Shown: positions 52,753 through 63,827 of the stretch, one piece after another | How positions within the stretch are numbered: position 1 is the first letter of the stretch | Layout of the letters: the number at the start of each line of letters is the position of its first letter | DNA from: Neoconidiobolus thromboides FSU 785 | Taxonomy: Eukaryota; Entomophthoromycota; Entomophthoromycetes; Entomophthorales; Neoconidiobolaceae | DNA: 64,000 bases | Assembly: GCA_025603075.1 (NCBI GenBank) | Contig: MU626370.1 | Location: forward strand, 1 to 64,000 | Direction of reading: 5' to 3' | The notes under the pieces: model-generated | Told to the model about the DNA's origin: nothing | The model's input: only the letters and a program-made list of their open reading frames with translations | Database searches by the model: none | Made by a program: the position numbers and the translations under genes

Positions 52753-53766
52753 AGTTGTTAAGTTTACCTCATTTAAAGTAGTAGTTGAAAATTGATTTGG
52801 ATTTGTATGTTTTAATAAATTAAGTTGAGTTATTACCAATTGAAAATTTATTTATTTTTTATTTGTTTAAATCGTCTTTATTTCTTTGTTGTTAAAAATA
52901 AGTTTTAGTTGTCACTAGCATAGATAATCTTTCCTTATATATTCTCCTAAATGTTTTGCTTTCCGCCTAGGTTTCTAGTCATAGTTTAACCTATCTTTAT
53001 AACTACAATTGCAACATACACAAAGCACCCCTTTAGTCTTGTTCTTTTCTGATCTAACAATCTCTTCTCTGGTTGCAAGTAACTGATTTGTAATAAGCTT
53101 ATTTATTTATTGTAAAAAACTAGAGCTAGTGGGACCTTGGGACAATTAAATAAGCTTTTTTGTCTCTGTTCCTCTACAGACCATAGACCCTGTCACTAAT
53201 TCATTCAAATGCGCGTCTTTGATCTTTTCATTGCTTTGCATGTTTAGCAATTTTTTAGATCTTTTATTGAAACAAACATTGTTTGTACTTGAATTTCTAA
53301 AAAAAATTAAATAAAGAGTAAAATAAAATAGTCTTATTAAGATGTTAAAATTACTATGCTTTAAAGATTTTTACATAGCTACCTTAGTTGGTTATAGGTT
53401 ATTTAGTTATTTACAATATCATTATACTAATTGGATTCAAAGTATTACTTAATTTCTTATTACTTAACAAGGTTGAAAAGAACCTTAGCTGCGGCTCAAT
53501 TAATTTGATGATTTATAACATGAGCATGACTTTCAATATTTATCCTTTTGTGAACCTAAAATCCGTAAAAAACAACCTCACTTGAATTCCAAAAACAAAA
53601 AATTACTCATTTGAATTAATAATCAATTTATTTGTGAATATATTACTATTAAGAGTGAATCTTTTCATTTGAACATTTTGTCCATCTTTAAGTACCTTAA
53701 AAATTTAAGCGACTGTCGATTAACTCTATAAATAAAAAACACTAACATTTTGAATCAATCAAATAT
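52753..53766. other. Intergenic stretch between convergent genes
   Basis: The segment 52900-53290 is less AT-biased but shows no continuous frame in any direction. A 65-codon plus-strand frame at 53388-53585 has no recognisable feature. Nothing accepted. Confidence 0.45.
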
Positions 53767-54381
53767 TCAATAAAATAGCCACTTAACGAGTGAAATAAAG
53801 TCCAAGAAAGGGATCATAGCCGCTAATCCAGACATAGCTAAAAAGGTAGCAAAATACAAAGCCCAGATAAGTTGAGAATCTACCCCATTGATAAAGAGGA
53901 AGCCCATAACTAAAAGGAAGGGCAGGGAAGCATAGGCTAAAAAGTTAAAGAAAACAAATCCTTTTCTAGTGATATTGACGTTATTGGAGCTGTATAAAAA
54001 TACTGAATAACCAATTTGATAGATTAAATAGATTAAAAACCACTTATTCATAGCTGTTGAGTTCTCTTTAGGTGAGGGATTGAAGATCAAAGTGAATAAA
54101 ATAGAAGAAATAGTTAACGCTATTTGTGCTAAAGTAATGAATAGATAGCTCGTGTTATTACTTGAGAAGTAGCTTAATTCATGAATGTTGGCTGGTTCTG
54201 AGATAGAGCCATAATTGTTTTGAATATCTAACTGGCGTTGATTACCTCTGAAATGGCTCAGTAAAAAAGTAATAATTGCTAATGGTAAGATATATATCAA
54301 TGGTAAACTGCTTAGGAATAATGTGAATTCTACAATTCCCATGTAGTCATCGTCCTGATTCAGTGTGTATTGTAATTTCAT
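53767..54381 (-). CDS. Multi-pass membrane protein of unknown function
   Basis: Intronless, 204 residues, five predicted membrane helices (about 16-42, 78-101, 111-130, 140-165, 168-200). A hydrophilic loop of about 35 residues follows helix 1 (HFRGNQRQLDIQNNYGSISE). There is no signal peptide; the N-terminus is short and acidic (NQDDDY). Potential glycosylation sites are NNT and NST. The gene lies in DNA carrying a duplicated upstream segment and a hairpin element. It could be a small orphan membrane protein or a remnant of a larger transporter or receptor, but no motif decides. I recognise no family. Confidence 0.5.
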   Translation of the reverse strand: MKLQYTLNQDDDYMGIVEFTLFLSSLPLIYILPLAIITFLLSHFRGNQRQLDIQNNYGSISEPANIHELSYFSSNNTSYLFITLAQIALTISSILFTLIFNPSPKENSTAMNKWFLIYLIYQIGYSVFLYSSNNVNITRKGFVFFNFLAYASLPFLLVMGFLFINGVDSQLIWALYFATFLAMSGLAAMIPFLDFISLVKWLFY

Positions 54382-54418
54382 TTTAAATTTATCTAAGATG
54401 TTAAAATGATGATTATAT

Positions 54419-54571
54419 GGTTTCTGTACTTATAGGGGGATTTTGTGTATTCCTGATTAGTAAGTTACTCAATCCCCAAATTATGTCATTTTTATGCGTT
54501 CTTACTGGCTTATACTTTTTTATACTTTAGTACTTATGCTTAGGATTTTTGTTTATATTTTTTCACAAAAT
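54419..54571. repeat. Direct repeat unit A
   Basis: It shares with unit B the blocks GGTTTCTGTACTTATAG, GGCTTATACTTTTT and TTAGGATTTTTGTTTATATT in the same order and spacing; overall similarity is high but with small indels. Confidence 0.8.
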
Positions 54572-54594
54572 TAAAAAATTGGTTATTTAAGTTT

Positions 54595-54698
54595 ATATGT
54601 GACTGTATTTTTGTTTGAGAATTTTGCTACAATTTTTCCCACTCAAATAGCACTTAAAAATGGAAAATTAATGAAATAAAAAAAACATCCCCATATGT
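54595..54698 (-). mobile_element. Short hairpin element, copy 18, between direct repeats
   Basis: ATATGTGACTGTATTTTTG start, CTCAAATAGCACTTAAAAAT core, ACATCCCCATAT end. Confidence 0.8.
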
Positions 54699-54715
54699 TG
54701 AAAGAGTTCTTATAC

Positions 54716-54857
54716 GGTTTCTGTACTTATAGGTGGATTTAGTGTATTTCTGATCTGTAATTTACTTCCCAAATTAGGTCATTCTTACGTTTTACGGCTT
54801 ATACTTTTTATACTCTACTTATTCTTAGGATTTTTGTTTATATTTTTTCTATAAATT
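54716..54857. repeat. Direct repeat unit B
   Basis: Second copy of unit A, slightly shorter, 145 bp downstream with the hairpin element in the gap. Confidence 0.8.
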
Positions 54858-55826
54858 GAATTGTTTGTTTAAGCTTATATTTAATAAAAGTTTTCATTAT
54901 ATATTTATGGTATCTAAAGAAAACAACGGCATTTGATAAGTCAATTCTAGATCATACAGTTCTTATAAACATTAATTGTTCTATTTTCCAAGCCTTTATA
55001 AATATACATATAAATAGCATCCTTCGACACATAAGCTAAAAGGCTTGGAAACCCGCCCTTGTGCAGTTTAATGTGTCTTAGCTAATAAAATAAATATTGT
55101 AAATTTCAAAAATAGATTAAAAATAAAACTAATAATTTGGGTGAATTTAAGTTCTTTTGTAAGTTCTTTTACGTAAAAATATGCTTTTTATTTTCACACT
55201 ATTTCTAATCAAATTACTACTCTTTCAATATATTAAAGATCATAAAAAAGTTGAACCTTGGGTTTTAGTCAATCCAATATACAAAGTTAGTAAACGTCGC
55301 CATAGATACGTAACCCCTATAAATAAACTAAGGTATTACAACAAGCTATAAGAGATTATAGGAATCTAAAGCTAGTTAAAAATAGATTTTGAGAACCCAA
55401 CAATTAAGCTTGTTAATTTATTACAACAAAAACTATCATAAGTTCAAAATATACTGTATTTAAAGAAGTAAAAATATTAATCTTATGGAAGTTATTAATT
55501 ATTCAATATTAAACTACAGTTAAATTATTTAATAAATTAAAAACGTATCCAAATGCTTAACAATTTGATGGATTTTTTGCGATGACGGTTACTTGCTATT
55601 AATGTTGTGCTAAATTGGTATACGATTAATAAAAGATAAAAAATTAAAGAATAATATTTGAGAAGAAAAGTATAATAAACGACAATTAAATATCACCAGG
55701 GGCAACTTAATAAAAGGAGACTAGTAAATTTATCAAAAACAGAATGGATGAGATTTCATAAAAAAGAATAAACTGAACAAGGGTACCTTTAAAAAAATCC
55801 AACTGGGGTACTAACAAACTAAAAAC

Positions 55827-55836
55827 TATAAAAAAA
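55827..55836 (+). promoter_or_regulatory. Probable TATA box of the trypsin gene
   Basis: TATAAAAAAA 59 bp before the start codon at 55886. Confidence 0.4.
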
Positions 55837-55885
55837 CCGCTTATTTAATATTTTTTTAAAAAAAAACTGAAACTAGAAATACACA

Positions 55886-57019
55886 ATGAAGTTCACTACT
55901 AAACTTCTGGTAGGTTTACAAGTGCTCAATTATTATGCTCAAACGGATAATAGTCGGTCCAGTGATACTCCTCAAGCTCGTATCATTGGTGGAGAAAAGG
56001 TATCTGAACCATGGAAATATCCCTTTATGGTATCCTTAAAGAAATCCAATTTTCATTTATGTGGTGGCACTTTATTGAATCAAAATCAAGTAATTACAGC
56101 AGCCCATTGTACAGGTACTGTGGATAAGTGGACAGTAACTTATGGTATCAATGATTTAACTAAAAAAGAAGGTGAAGAAAGCTATTCTGGGGTCAAAGTC
56201 GAAGTAAGAAAAGTAGCTAAAATAGTTCGTCATCCAGATTATAATGGAGATACAGATGATAATGATGTAGCTGTCTGGACCTTAGATTCACCATTTAAAA
56301 ACTTTAAACCAAGTATCAAATTAAATGAAGATGCTAATATTTATAACAAAAAAGTATTAGTCTTAGGTTGGGGTTTTACTGCTGAGGGTCAAGATCAAGC
56401 TACTCGATTTTTAAATCAAGCCTTTATTACTTTGTTCCCTCAATCTCAATGTAAAGATTTGTATAAAAATATGAAGCTTCGATCTTATGATAGTAAGAAA
56501 CATCTATGTGCTGGTGAACTTACCGGGGCTAAAGATGCATGCCAAGGTGATTCTGGTGGTCCATTAATCCTTGCTGATACAATGGAATTGGTTGGTATCA
56601 CCAGCTATGGCATTGGTTGTGGTCGTAAAGAACGTCCTGGTATTTATACTAATCTTTTAGAATATTCTGCATTTATTAAAGAAAATTTGATGAATAATAA
56701 CACCGATAAACCTAGTGAATCTATTCAACCTAGTCAAACTACCCAAACTATCCAAACTACTCAGTCTACTCAATCCACACAACTTACTCAAACTAGTAAA
56801 AGTACCCTCACTGCTGCCCCAACCGCAACAAAACCAAAACCACAAACAGCATTTTCTACCCAATGGTTTACTATGGGTCCAAGACCAACTCGAATTAATG
56901 ATGATCCATGGAGGAATCTACCCAATGGATGGGAGGTTCGAACTGTACCATTAGTACAAGCCCAGCCAACTTATTATTATCCACAACAACAACCTCAATA
57001 CTATTATTATTATTATTAG
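55886..57019 (+). CDS. Secreted trypsin-like serine protease with stalk and tyrosine-rich tail
   Basis: Peptidase family S1. Intronless, 377 residues. Signal peptide about 1-18, short propeptide, activation after R32 giving IIGGEKV. The catalytic triad is H74 (VITAAHC), D127 (DDNDVAVW) and S223 (DACQGDSGGP). D217 at the base of the pocket and the glycines in ITSYGIGCG predict cleavage after lysine or arginine. Cysteine pairs around H74 and S223 are present. After the domain (ends about 268) comes a threonine/serine/glutamine stalk (about 275-315), a proline- and tryptophan-containing segment and a tail ending in six tyrosines. Expanded trypsins are typical of insect-associated Entomophthoromycotina. 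The tail is unusual and could retain the enzyme at the cell wall (inference). Confidence 0.92.
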   Translation: MKFTTKLLVGLQVLNYYAQTDNSRSSDTPQARIIGGEKVSEPWKYPFMVSLKKSNFHLCGGTLLNQNQVITAAHCTGTVDKWTVTYGINDLTKKEGEESYSGVKVEVRKVAKIVRHPDYNGDTDDNDVAVWTLDSPFKNFKPSIKLNEDANIYNKKVLVLGWGFTAEGQDQATRFLNQAFITLFPQSQCKDLYKNMKLRSYDSKKHLCAGELTGAKDACQGDSGGPLILADTMELVGITSYGIGCGRKERPGIYTNLLEYSAFIKENLMNNNTDKPSESIQPSQTTQTIQTTQSTQSTQLTQTSKSTLTAAPTATKPKPQTAFSTQWFTMGPRPTRINDDPWRNLPNGWEVRTVPLVQAQPTYYYPQQQPQYYYYYY

Positions 57020-57682
57020 TTTCTAGTTTTTTAATTAAACTATAAAATAGGATTTTAGAGGTTATATATACGTTTTTTTTTCTAATTGAATAGCTGTGCT
57101 TTTTATTAATAAATATTTTTGAATTTTAGTTACTTATTGATTTTATTAGCATTACTTTCTTTATTTTATTAAATATTGAGTATTAGACCATGACCTAATA
57201 CCAGATTAATATATTTTTATATTGAGGCTACTACTTCTAAAAGACAGTGATGCTCGTTTAGCAAGCCCAAAGCTCAAATTTTGCCTTATTCAACTTGATA
57301 TTAAAGTACTTTAAGTTAAGAATGAAGAAAAGTAATGATAAAACCCTATCTTCAAAATGAGATAAAGCTTTAAATAAAGCACTATAAGATATTATTGGAT
57401 AATTCAATCCTAATAAAGACACTGTACTGAAATAGCAGCCTAATAAAGATGTTAAAGAAGACCAAAATGGACATCCAAAATTATGAAAAAGTAACATTAT
57501 ATGGCGATGTATTTTTTGTCTAAGGATTTTAATGGTATTATTTTTATTGTTATTCAGTTAAATTAACAAGTGGGGACTAGTATATTAAAATTTACAAATT
57601 AAAATACTGTTTTTTTGGTTGTTTAATTTTATGCTAAGCACCTGAAATTAAAAAATTAGATAAAAAAAATCTCTCAAAAATT
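57020..57682. other. Intergenic stretch with an element fragment
   Basis: An AT-rich region ends in a partial hairpin element at 57499-57530. A 79-codon minus-strand frame at 57258-57497 shows no recognisable motif. Confidence 0.45.
57499..57530 (-). mobile_element. Short hairpin element, copy 19 (fragment)
   Basis: Only the first third remains: ATATGGCGATGTATTTTTTG followed by TCTAAGGATTTTA. Confidence 0.6.
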
Positions 57683-57754
57683 GGGCTCAGCAGGGAATTG
57701 AACCCTGGACCTCTCGCACCCAAAGCGAGAATCATACCACTAGACCACTAAGCC
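57683..57754 (-). tRNA. tRNA-Pro (TGG)
   Basis: Minus strand. Acceptor GGCTTAG/CTGAGCC, anticodon stem closing loop TTTGGGT (anticodon TGG), T-arm GGTTCAATTCC, discriminator C as in other eukaryotic tRNA-Pro. 72 nt; no intron. Confidence 0.97.
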
Positions 57755-57915
57755 ATTTCGGTATTAAGGTGGATAAAGCACAAATAATATATAAAATTAA
57801 TTAAAATTAATAAAAAGTTATTAAAACAAGTATTTTTCGAAAAGATTGATTTACAGAAAAGTAAAAACACAAAATTATAACCTTTTTAAATAAATTTGAA
57901 TTTTCAGAAGGAAAG

Positions 57916-60145
57916 ATGAATAAAAGAAAGGACAATTTTACACAAGTTGAAGAGCCAGCTAAACAGATCAAACGAGATAGTAAAATATTAATTCAATTTG
58001 AAAATAATGAGGGTAGTAAATTAGCTAATACATTAAATTTAAATTGTGATATTGGACCCCAAGGGTTAAATTTAATATTAAATCAGTTATTGGAAAATGT
58101 AAGTTTGATTAGTTGGTTTTTCATAATTTGCGCTTTAGTTTATAAAAGAAAAAAAGCAATATCTATCAATCGACAATGTACATGTTTTTTGTTAACTTAA
58201 TATTAATAGGAAGAACCTTTACCTTATTTATTTAAAGTTGGTGAAGATGAAGTTAGTACTAGTATTTTAGAAGATATATTGCAAAAAAATAAAAAAGGAT
58301 TAGAAGATACTATTACTATATTGTATCAGCCACAAGCCATATTTAAAGTTAAACCAGTCACACGATGTAGTTCGACTTTAAATGGTAAGTAAAACTATCT
58401 TTATTTTATAGCTATTGCTTGTTTAAATAATTGTTTTTTATCTATTTAAACTAATTTTGTTGAATTAATGATCTCATTCTCTTAATTTTAGGTCATACCG
58501 AAGCCATTTTAACATTGAAATTTAGTCCAGATGGCAAATATTTAGCTACTGGAAGTGGAGATACCACTATTCGATTATGGGATTTAGCTACAGATACCCC
58601 CAAACAATGCTTACAAGGTCATAAAAGTTGGGTATTAATGTTGGAATGGTCACCGGATGGTAATTATTTAGCTAGTGGTGGGATGGATAATACGGTAAGT
58701 TTTAAGATAGGATTTGGAGTTTATTTCTACAGCGGAATGATGTATTAATAAGAATATTTTAATCTAGGTAATTGTTTGGGACATTCAAAATGAATGTAAA
58801 AAAATGGAATTAAAGGGTCATCGTAAATGGGTGAGCGATTTAGCTTGGGAACCCTATCATATGTAAGTGATTATTATATCATTTGTATTATTTAATTGTT
58901 TAGCTTTATAATTTATTTTTAATTTATTTTTAATTTATTTTTAATTATAGTAATTCCAAAACCCCACGATTAGCTTCAGGGTCTAAAGATGGTACTATAC
59001 GTGTATGGAATCCTATTAATAAAACTACCATATTTACTTTGTCTGGACATACTTCAAGTGTTACTTGTATTAAATGGGGTGGAGGAGGATTAAACTCTAG
59101 CTATAAAAAAGGGGTTATTTATTCCGCTTCTCAAGATAGAAGCATTAAACTTTGGTGTGGGGAAACAGTAAGTAATATTAAAATTATTTTATTGTTTTAG
59201 TTTCAGTTTTGTTAATAGAATGGATGAAAAAACAAAATGTTAATCAATATATATATCTAGTTATTTATATTTTTATTTAGGGCAAATTAATTACTTCATT
59301 AGATGGTCATGCCCATTGGGTTAATTCATTAGCCTTATCAACGGATTTTGTATTAAGAACAGGTCCCTTTGATCATCATTGTCGTAAATTAGAAACAATT
59401 GAAAATGGTAAATTGAATTGAATTGAGTTTATATAGTTATTTTATTAAATATTGAATTTTTTATTTTAGCACCTAAAGTAGCACTAGAGAGATATGAACA
59501 ATGTTTAAAAGACCAAGGAATTAAAGAAGAAATTTTAGTTTCTGGTTCCGATGATTTTACAATGTACCTTTGGAATCCGTTTAAAAATAATAAACCAATT
59601 CAAAGAATGACTGGTAATTTAATAATAACAATAATAATACTATAATTAATTATTAATTAATTTTTTAGGCCATCAAAAATTGATTAATCAAGTTCAATTC
59701 TCACCTGATGGTCGATATATTGCATCTGCTTCCTTTGATAAAAGTATTAAATTATGGGATGGTAAAACTGGAAAGTAAGATTATTATTATTATTATTTTA
59801 TATAATGACAATATACTAATCTCTACTTTATTTTATTAGTTTCATCCATAATTTACGTAGTCATGTACAATCCGTTTATCAATTAGCATTTTCTTCAGAT
59901 TCTAGATTAATAATTTCTTGTTCTAAAGATTCCACTGCTAAAATATTTGATTTGAAATCTTCTAATGTTAAAGTTCATTTACCTGGGCATTTAGATGAAG
60001 TTTATACAATTGATTGGTCACCTAAAGGTGATAAAGTAGCTTCTGGGGGTAAAGATAAATTGTTAAAAATGTAAGTTTTATATTACATACTTCTTGTAAT
60101 ATATGAATATTAATTGCTTTCTATTATTTTAGATGGAGAAATTAA
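57916..60145 (+). CDS. NLE1: Notchless/Rsa4 WD-repeat ribosome assembly factor, ten exons
   Basis: Nucleolar factor on pre-60S particles; its N-terminal domain is pulled by the AAA ATPase Rea1/Mdn1 to release assembly factors. Exons: 57916-58098, 58210-58384, 58492-58694, 58768-58862, 58951-59167, 59281-59407, 59470-59613, 59669-59774, 59840-60070, 60133-60145. They join in one frame to 497 residues, close to the usual 480-515. The NLE domain (about 20-100, [10 protein letters not shown], then [12 protein letters not shown]) is followed by eight WD repeats with clear LWD, VWD, VWN and IWR ends, such as [51 protein letters not shown]. The last exon is 13 nt (IWRN end). The most intron-rich gene here, it converges on glycerol kinase. 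Confidence 0.93.
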
Positions 60146-60352
60146 ATCACTAAATAGAATTGTTAAAGTATTGATTTAATAAAAATATATAATAGAATAT
60201 TAAAATAGAATATTAAAATAGAATTAAAATTAAAATTATTTATTTAAATAAAAATAAAATGAAAATAATTATATTTTAAATTTATATTTTTATTATATAT
60301 TATATAAGGTGTTTTTTTATAAAAAAAAGTTAAAGAAATAGTTGAGAAGAGA
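60146..60352. repeat. AT-rich 3' region with short tandem repeat
   Basis: Around 60188-60232 an AATAGAATATTAAAA-like unit is repeated about three times between the two convergent stop codons. Confidence 0.55.
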
Positions 60353-62281
60353 TTAATGAGCCCAATCATAAGATTTTTCAACAGCTTGATTCCATTTTTT
60401 AAATTTAGAATCTCTAGCTTCTTGATCAATTTTAGCTTCAAACTTATTAACACCAAAGTTGTTAACTTCATTCAAATGTTCTAAATCCTTATAAATACCC
60501 AAAGCTAAACCAGCAGCGACAGCAGCACCTAAAGCAGAAGTTTCTCTCATAGCAGGACGAACAACAGGAATACCCAATAAATCAGCTTGAATTTGCATAC
60601 ATTCATCACTATTGGTCATACCACCATCAACCATTAAACTAGTTAATTCTTGTTGACTATCTTTATTCATTGCTTCTAAAATAGCTCTTGTTTGGAAACA
60701 GGTAGCTTCTAAAGCAGCACGTGCTAAATGATGTTTAGTTGCATATTGAGTTAAACCTAAGATACAGCCTCTTGCATCAGTACGCCAATATGGGGCTAAC
60801 AAACCAGAAAAGGCAGTAACAAAATAAACACCTGCAGTATCTTCAACTTGTTTAGCTAGTTCACCAATTTGTGGTGCAGTTTGAATGATATTTAAATTAT
60901 CTCTTAACCATTTAATAGCAGATCCAGCAACAGCTACTGAACCTTCTAATGCATAAACAGCAGGTTGATTACCAAATTTATAACCTAAAGTAGTTAATAA
61001 TCCATTGCTAGAGAAAGTGGGTTTTTCACCAGTATTGAATAACATAAAACATCCAGTGCCATAAGTATTTTTAGCAGTTCCTGGAGTAAAACATTTTTGA
61101 CCAACAAAAGCAGCTTGTTGGTCTCCTAATACACCAGCAATAGGAATACCATTCAATTTACTTTCAGATCCAAAAGTACAGTAAGTTTCACTACTAGACA
61201 AAATTGATGGTAATATAGATTGTGGAAATTGGAAGAATTCTAGTAATTTTTCATCCCATTTTAAAGTATGAATATTCATTAAACACATTCTTGATGCATT
61301 AGTAACATCAGTTACATGAATTGGTTTACGATTATCTCCTAAGGAATATTGCTATAAAAAAATAATACATATATTAATAAATGTTATATTATATTATAAG
61401 TGTATTAACTTACGTAAATTAACCAAGAATCAATAGTACCAACCATTAAATTATCATTATCTAAAGCTTGTTTAACAGCTTCGCTATTCTCAATTAACCA
61501 ACGAATCTTTAAAGCAGAAAAATAAGTAGAAATAGGTAAACCACATAATTTCTATAAAAATATAAAATAAAAGGATTAGTAAATATATGAAAATGTTATT
61601 ATTATTATTCTTATTTACTTGTAATTCTTTTTCATTATAGCTATCTTGATATTTTTCAACTAAAGCTTGAGTACGACCATCACACCATACTAGTTAATTA
61701 TTTAATTAAACAATTTAATGTTATTATAATATTAATAACTTACCAATGGCATTATGTAATGGTTTATGTGTAGTTTTATCCCAAGCAACTAAAGTTTCTC
61801 TTTGATTAGTAATACCAACACCTAGTTAAATTAAAAGTTAATATCAATATAATATATAATATAATGAACTCTACCTTTTAAATCTTTAATATCTAAACCC
61901 ATTCTAATAAACATATCAATAGCTTCATCAATACAATTATTAACACTATCAACAATCACCATAGGATCATGCTCTACCCAACTAATAATAATAAAGTAAA
62001 TATTAATAACTATATTATAATGATAATAACAATAATAATAATATTATTATTATTATTATTTTATTTTTATTTTTATTTTTAACTTACCTAGCTTGTAAAC
62101 AAATTTGATCAAATTCTTTTTGAGCCATAACAACTACTTTACCATTTTTATCAAAGATAATAAAACGAGAAGAGGAAGTGCCTTGATCAATTGCACCTAA
62201 GAAAGGGGCTTCAAAATTCTGAATTTTTTCCATAATATAGTTAAAGTTAGTTTCTAATTTATTAAAAAAGTTTTTATCCAC
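60353..62281 (-). CDS. Glycerol kinase, six exons
   Basis: Phosphorylates glycerol to glycerol 3-phosphate with ATP; entry step of glycerol use (GUT1/GlpK family). Exons 62281-62088, 61981-61875, 61821-61744, 61689-61619, 61551-61414 and 61351-60353 join to 528 residues. FGGY-family motifs: [95 protein letters not shown] and the C-terminal [21 protein letters not shown]. Introns are 54-106 nt. A second in-frame ATG sixteen codons downstream would give 512 residues, nearer the usual 500; the longer start adds a charged leader. One intron (62087-61982) contains a TTA/AAT trinucleotide run. Confidence 0.95.
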
Positions 62282-63493
62282 GATAAGTTCAACTCACTTT
62301 ATTTATATTACTTTTTATTAGCTCTCTTTATTATTCTTATAAATTTAAGCAATGGTTTCAATATCACCTGCTTTCTCCCACGGCATCGATAACCTTGAGT
62401 AATCTATTGGAAGTTATATCCCCTTCTCGATGTTTATTGGCGCTTGAATTTCGAAGTTGAATTTTAGATCAGATGATACTTCTATTTATAGCCATTATTC
62501 AATGAAAGCACAAAACTTAACCAATCAATTCAAGACTTGTGTATGCCAATCAAAGTTGAAGTGAATAGAAACATCAAATTATTCATTTAATAACAACATT
62601 AATCCATTTTAAACTCAATATAGTTTGTGGTGAGCTTATTCTAGATGGAAATGGCTTATATTTTTGGTAAATTTAAGTTAACATATAGGTTCTAAAGAAG
62701 TTGAATGTTTATTATTTGTTTGGAAGTGTTATGCGTTACTTAAGGTTCAATTTTAAAATAATTTATGTTGTGTCGTGTGATATTAGTTTGAAATTAATAT
62801 TCAAATGTTTTTATGGATTTTAAAGTTTTTTTAATAGGAGAATGCTCAATTTTTTTACATTTTTAAGAACTAAATTATGGTTTTTCTCATCTGATAGTTA
62901 AAGTTTGAAGAATTGTAGGAATCGTTTTTTATTTCGAAATTTTAGTTAGTATAAAAGATGAGCAAAAAGCTTAAATTTTATTTAACTCTAACAAAACTTC
63001 ATAGTATCAAAATTAGTCTTTATTTTATAATAAAAAATAAATGAAGTTTTTTAAGTTTAGCTTATCTTTATAATAATAACAAAAGCCTTAATCCATAAAA
63101 TTATAGTTAAGTTTGTTGAATACTTTAATAGAAAACAATTCTTGATAAAAATTTCAATTTTTATCAAATAGAATAAAAAAGATTAAAATAAAATGGAATT
63201 AAAAAAACATTTACTTTATATTGACAATAAAACTTCACAATATCCAAATCAGTATTGATTTTGTTAAAGAACAAATGTATGATCTTAGGTAAAATCTATT
63301 GTTATTTCAATATAATCTTGAAATCTATTAATTTATGATCTATATTCACCTGATGGTTAAAATCCCAATCAAATGAAATTCATAGTGAAGAATATTATTT
63401 CGAAGATTTAAATAGTTCGAAAAATAAACAAAGAATTAAATTAAAATCACTTCACTTCTATATACTAAATAGGATATTAAAATAAAAATACAA
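62282..63493. other. Intergenic stretch upstream of glycerol kinase
   Basis: AT-rich with a less biased patch at 62350-62540 next to the gene, probably its promoter. No gene seen; ends at tRNA-Glu. Confidence 0.45.
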
Positions 63494-63565
63494 CTTCCTC
63501 ACGGGGAATCGAACCCCGGCCGTTCCGGTGAAAGCGGAAAATCCTAACCACTGGACCATGAAGAA
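63494..63565 (-). tRNA. tRNA-Glu (TTC)
   Basis: Minus strand. Acceptor TTCTTCA/TGAGGAA (one T-G), anticodon stem TCCGC/GCGGA-type enclosing loop CTTTCAC (anticodon TTC), T-arm GGTTCGATTCC, discriminator G. 72 nt; no intron. Confidence 0.97.
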
Positions 63566-63827
63566 CGTTTTATTCGTTGTATATCATGTGATAGTAACTA
63601 TAATAAATATTTGTAAAATCAGTTTTTATACTAAGGATATTTTAATTTGAACCTAAAGTTTAGGTAAAATTCAAATTCAAAGATAAATTATTCACCAGAT
63701 TAATCTGATGACTTAATATCATTTAAAAAAATAAATTTCAATTCAGTTCTTAAAGTTTTAATTCAGTTCAATTCAGTTTATTTAATCTATTATAAAAAAA
63801 GTATATTATTAACCACCAACAATAAAA

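Larger units (their letters stand above)
54382..55885. other. Intergenic stretch with duplicated segment and element
   Basis: Divergent promoters of the membrane-protein and trypsin genes. It contains a direct repeat (54419-54571 and 54716-54857) with a hairpin element between the copies, and a TATA box at 55827. Confidence 0.55.

Noticed and set aside
53388-53585. 65-codon plus-strand frame
   Set aside because: No recognisable features; random composition.
57258-57497. 79-codon minus-strand frame
   Set aside because: Adjacent to an element fragment; no motif or splice-linked continuation.
62041-62081. TTA/AAT trinucleotide run as a regulatory repeat
   Set aside because: Lies inside a glycerol kinase intron and is plain microsatellite DNA.
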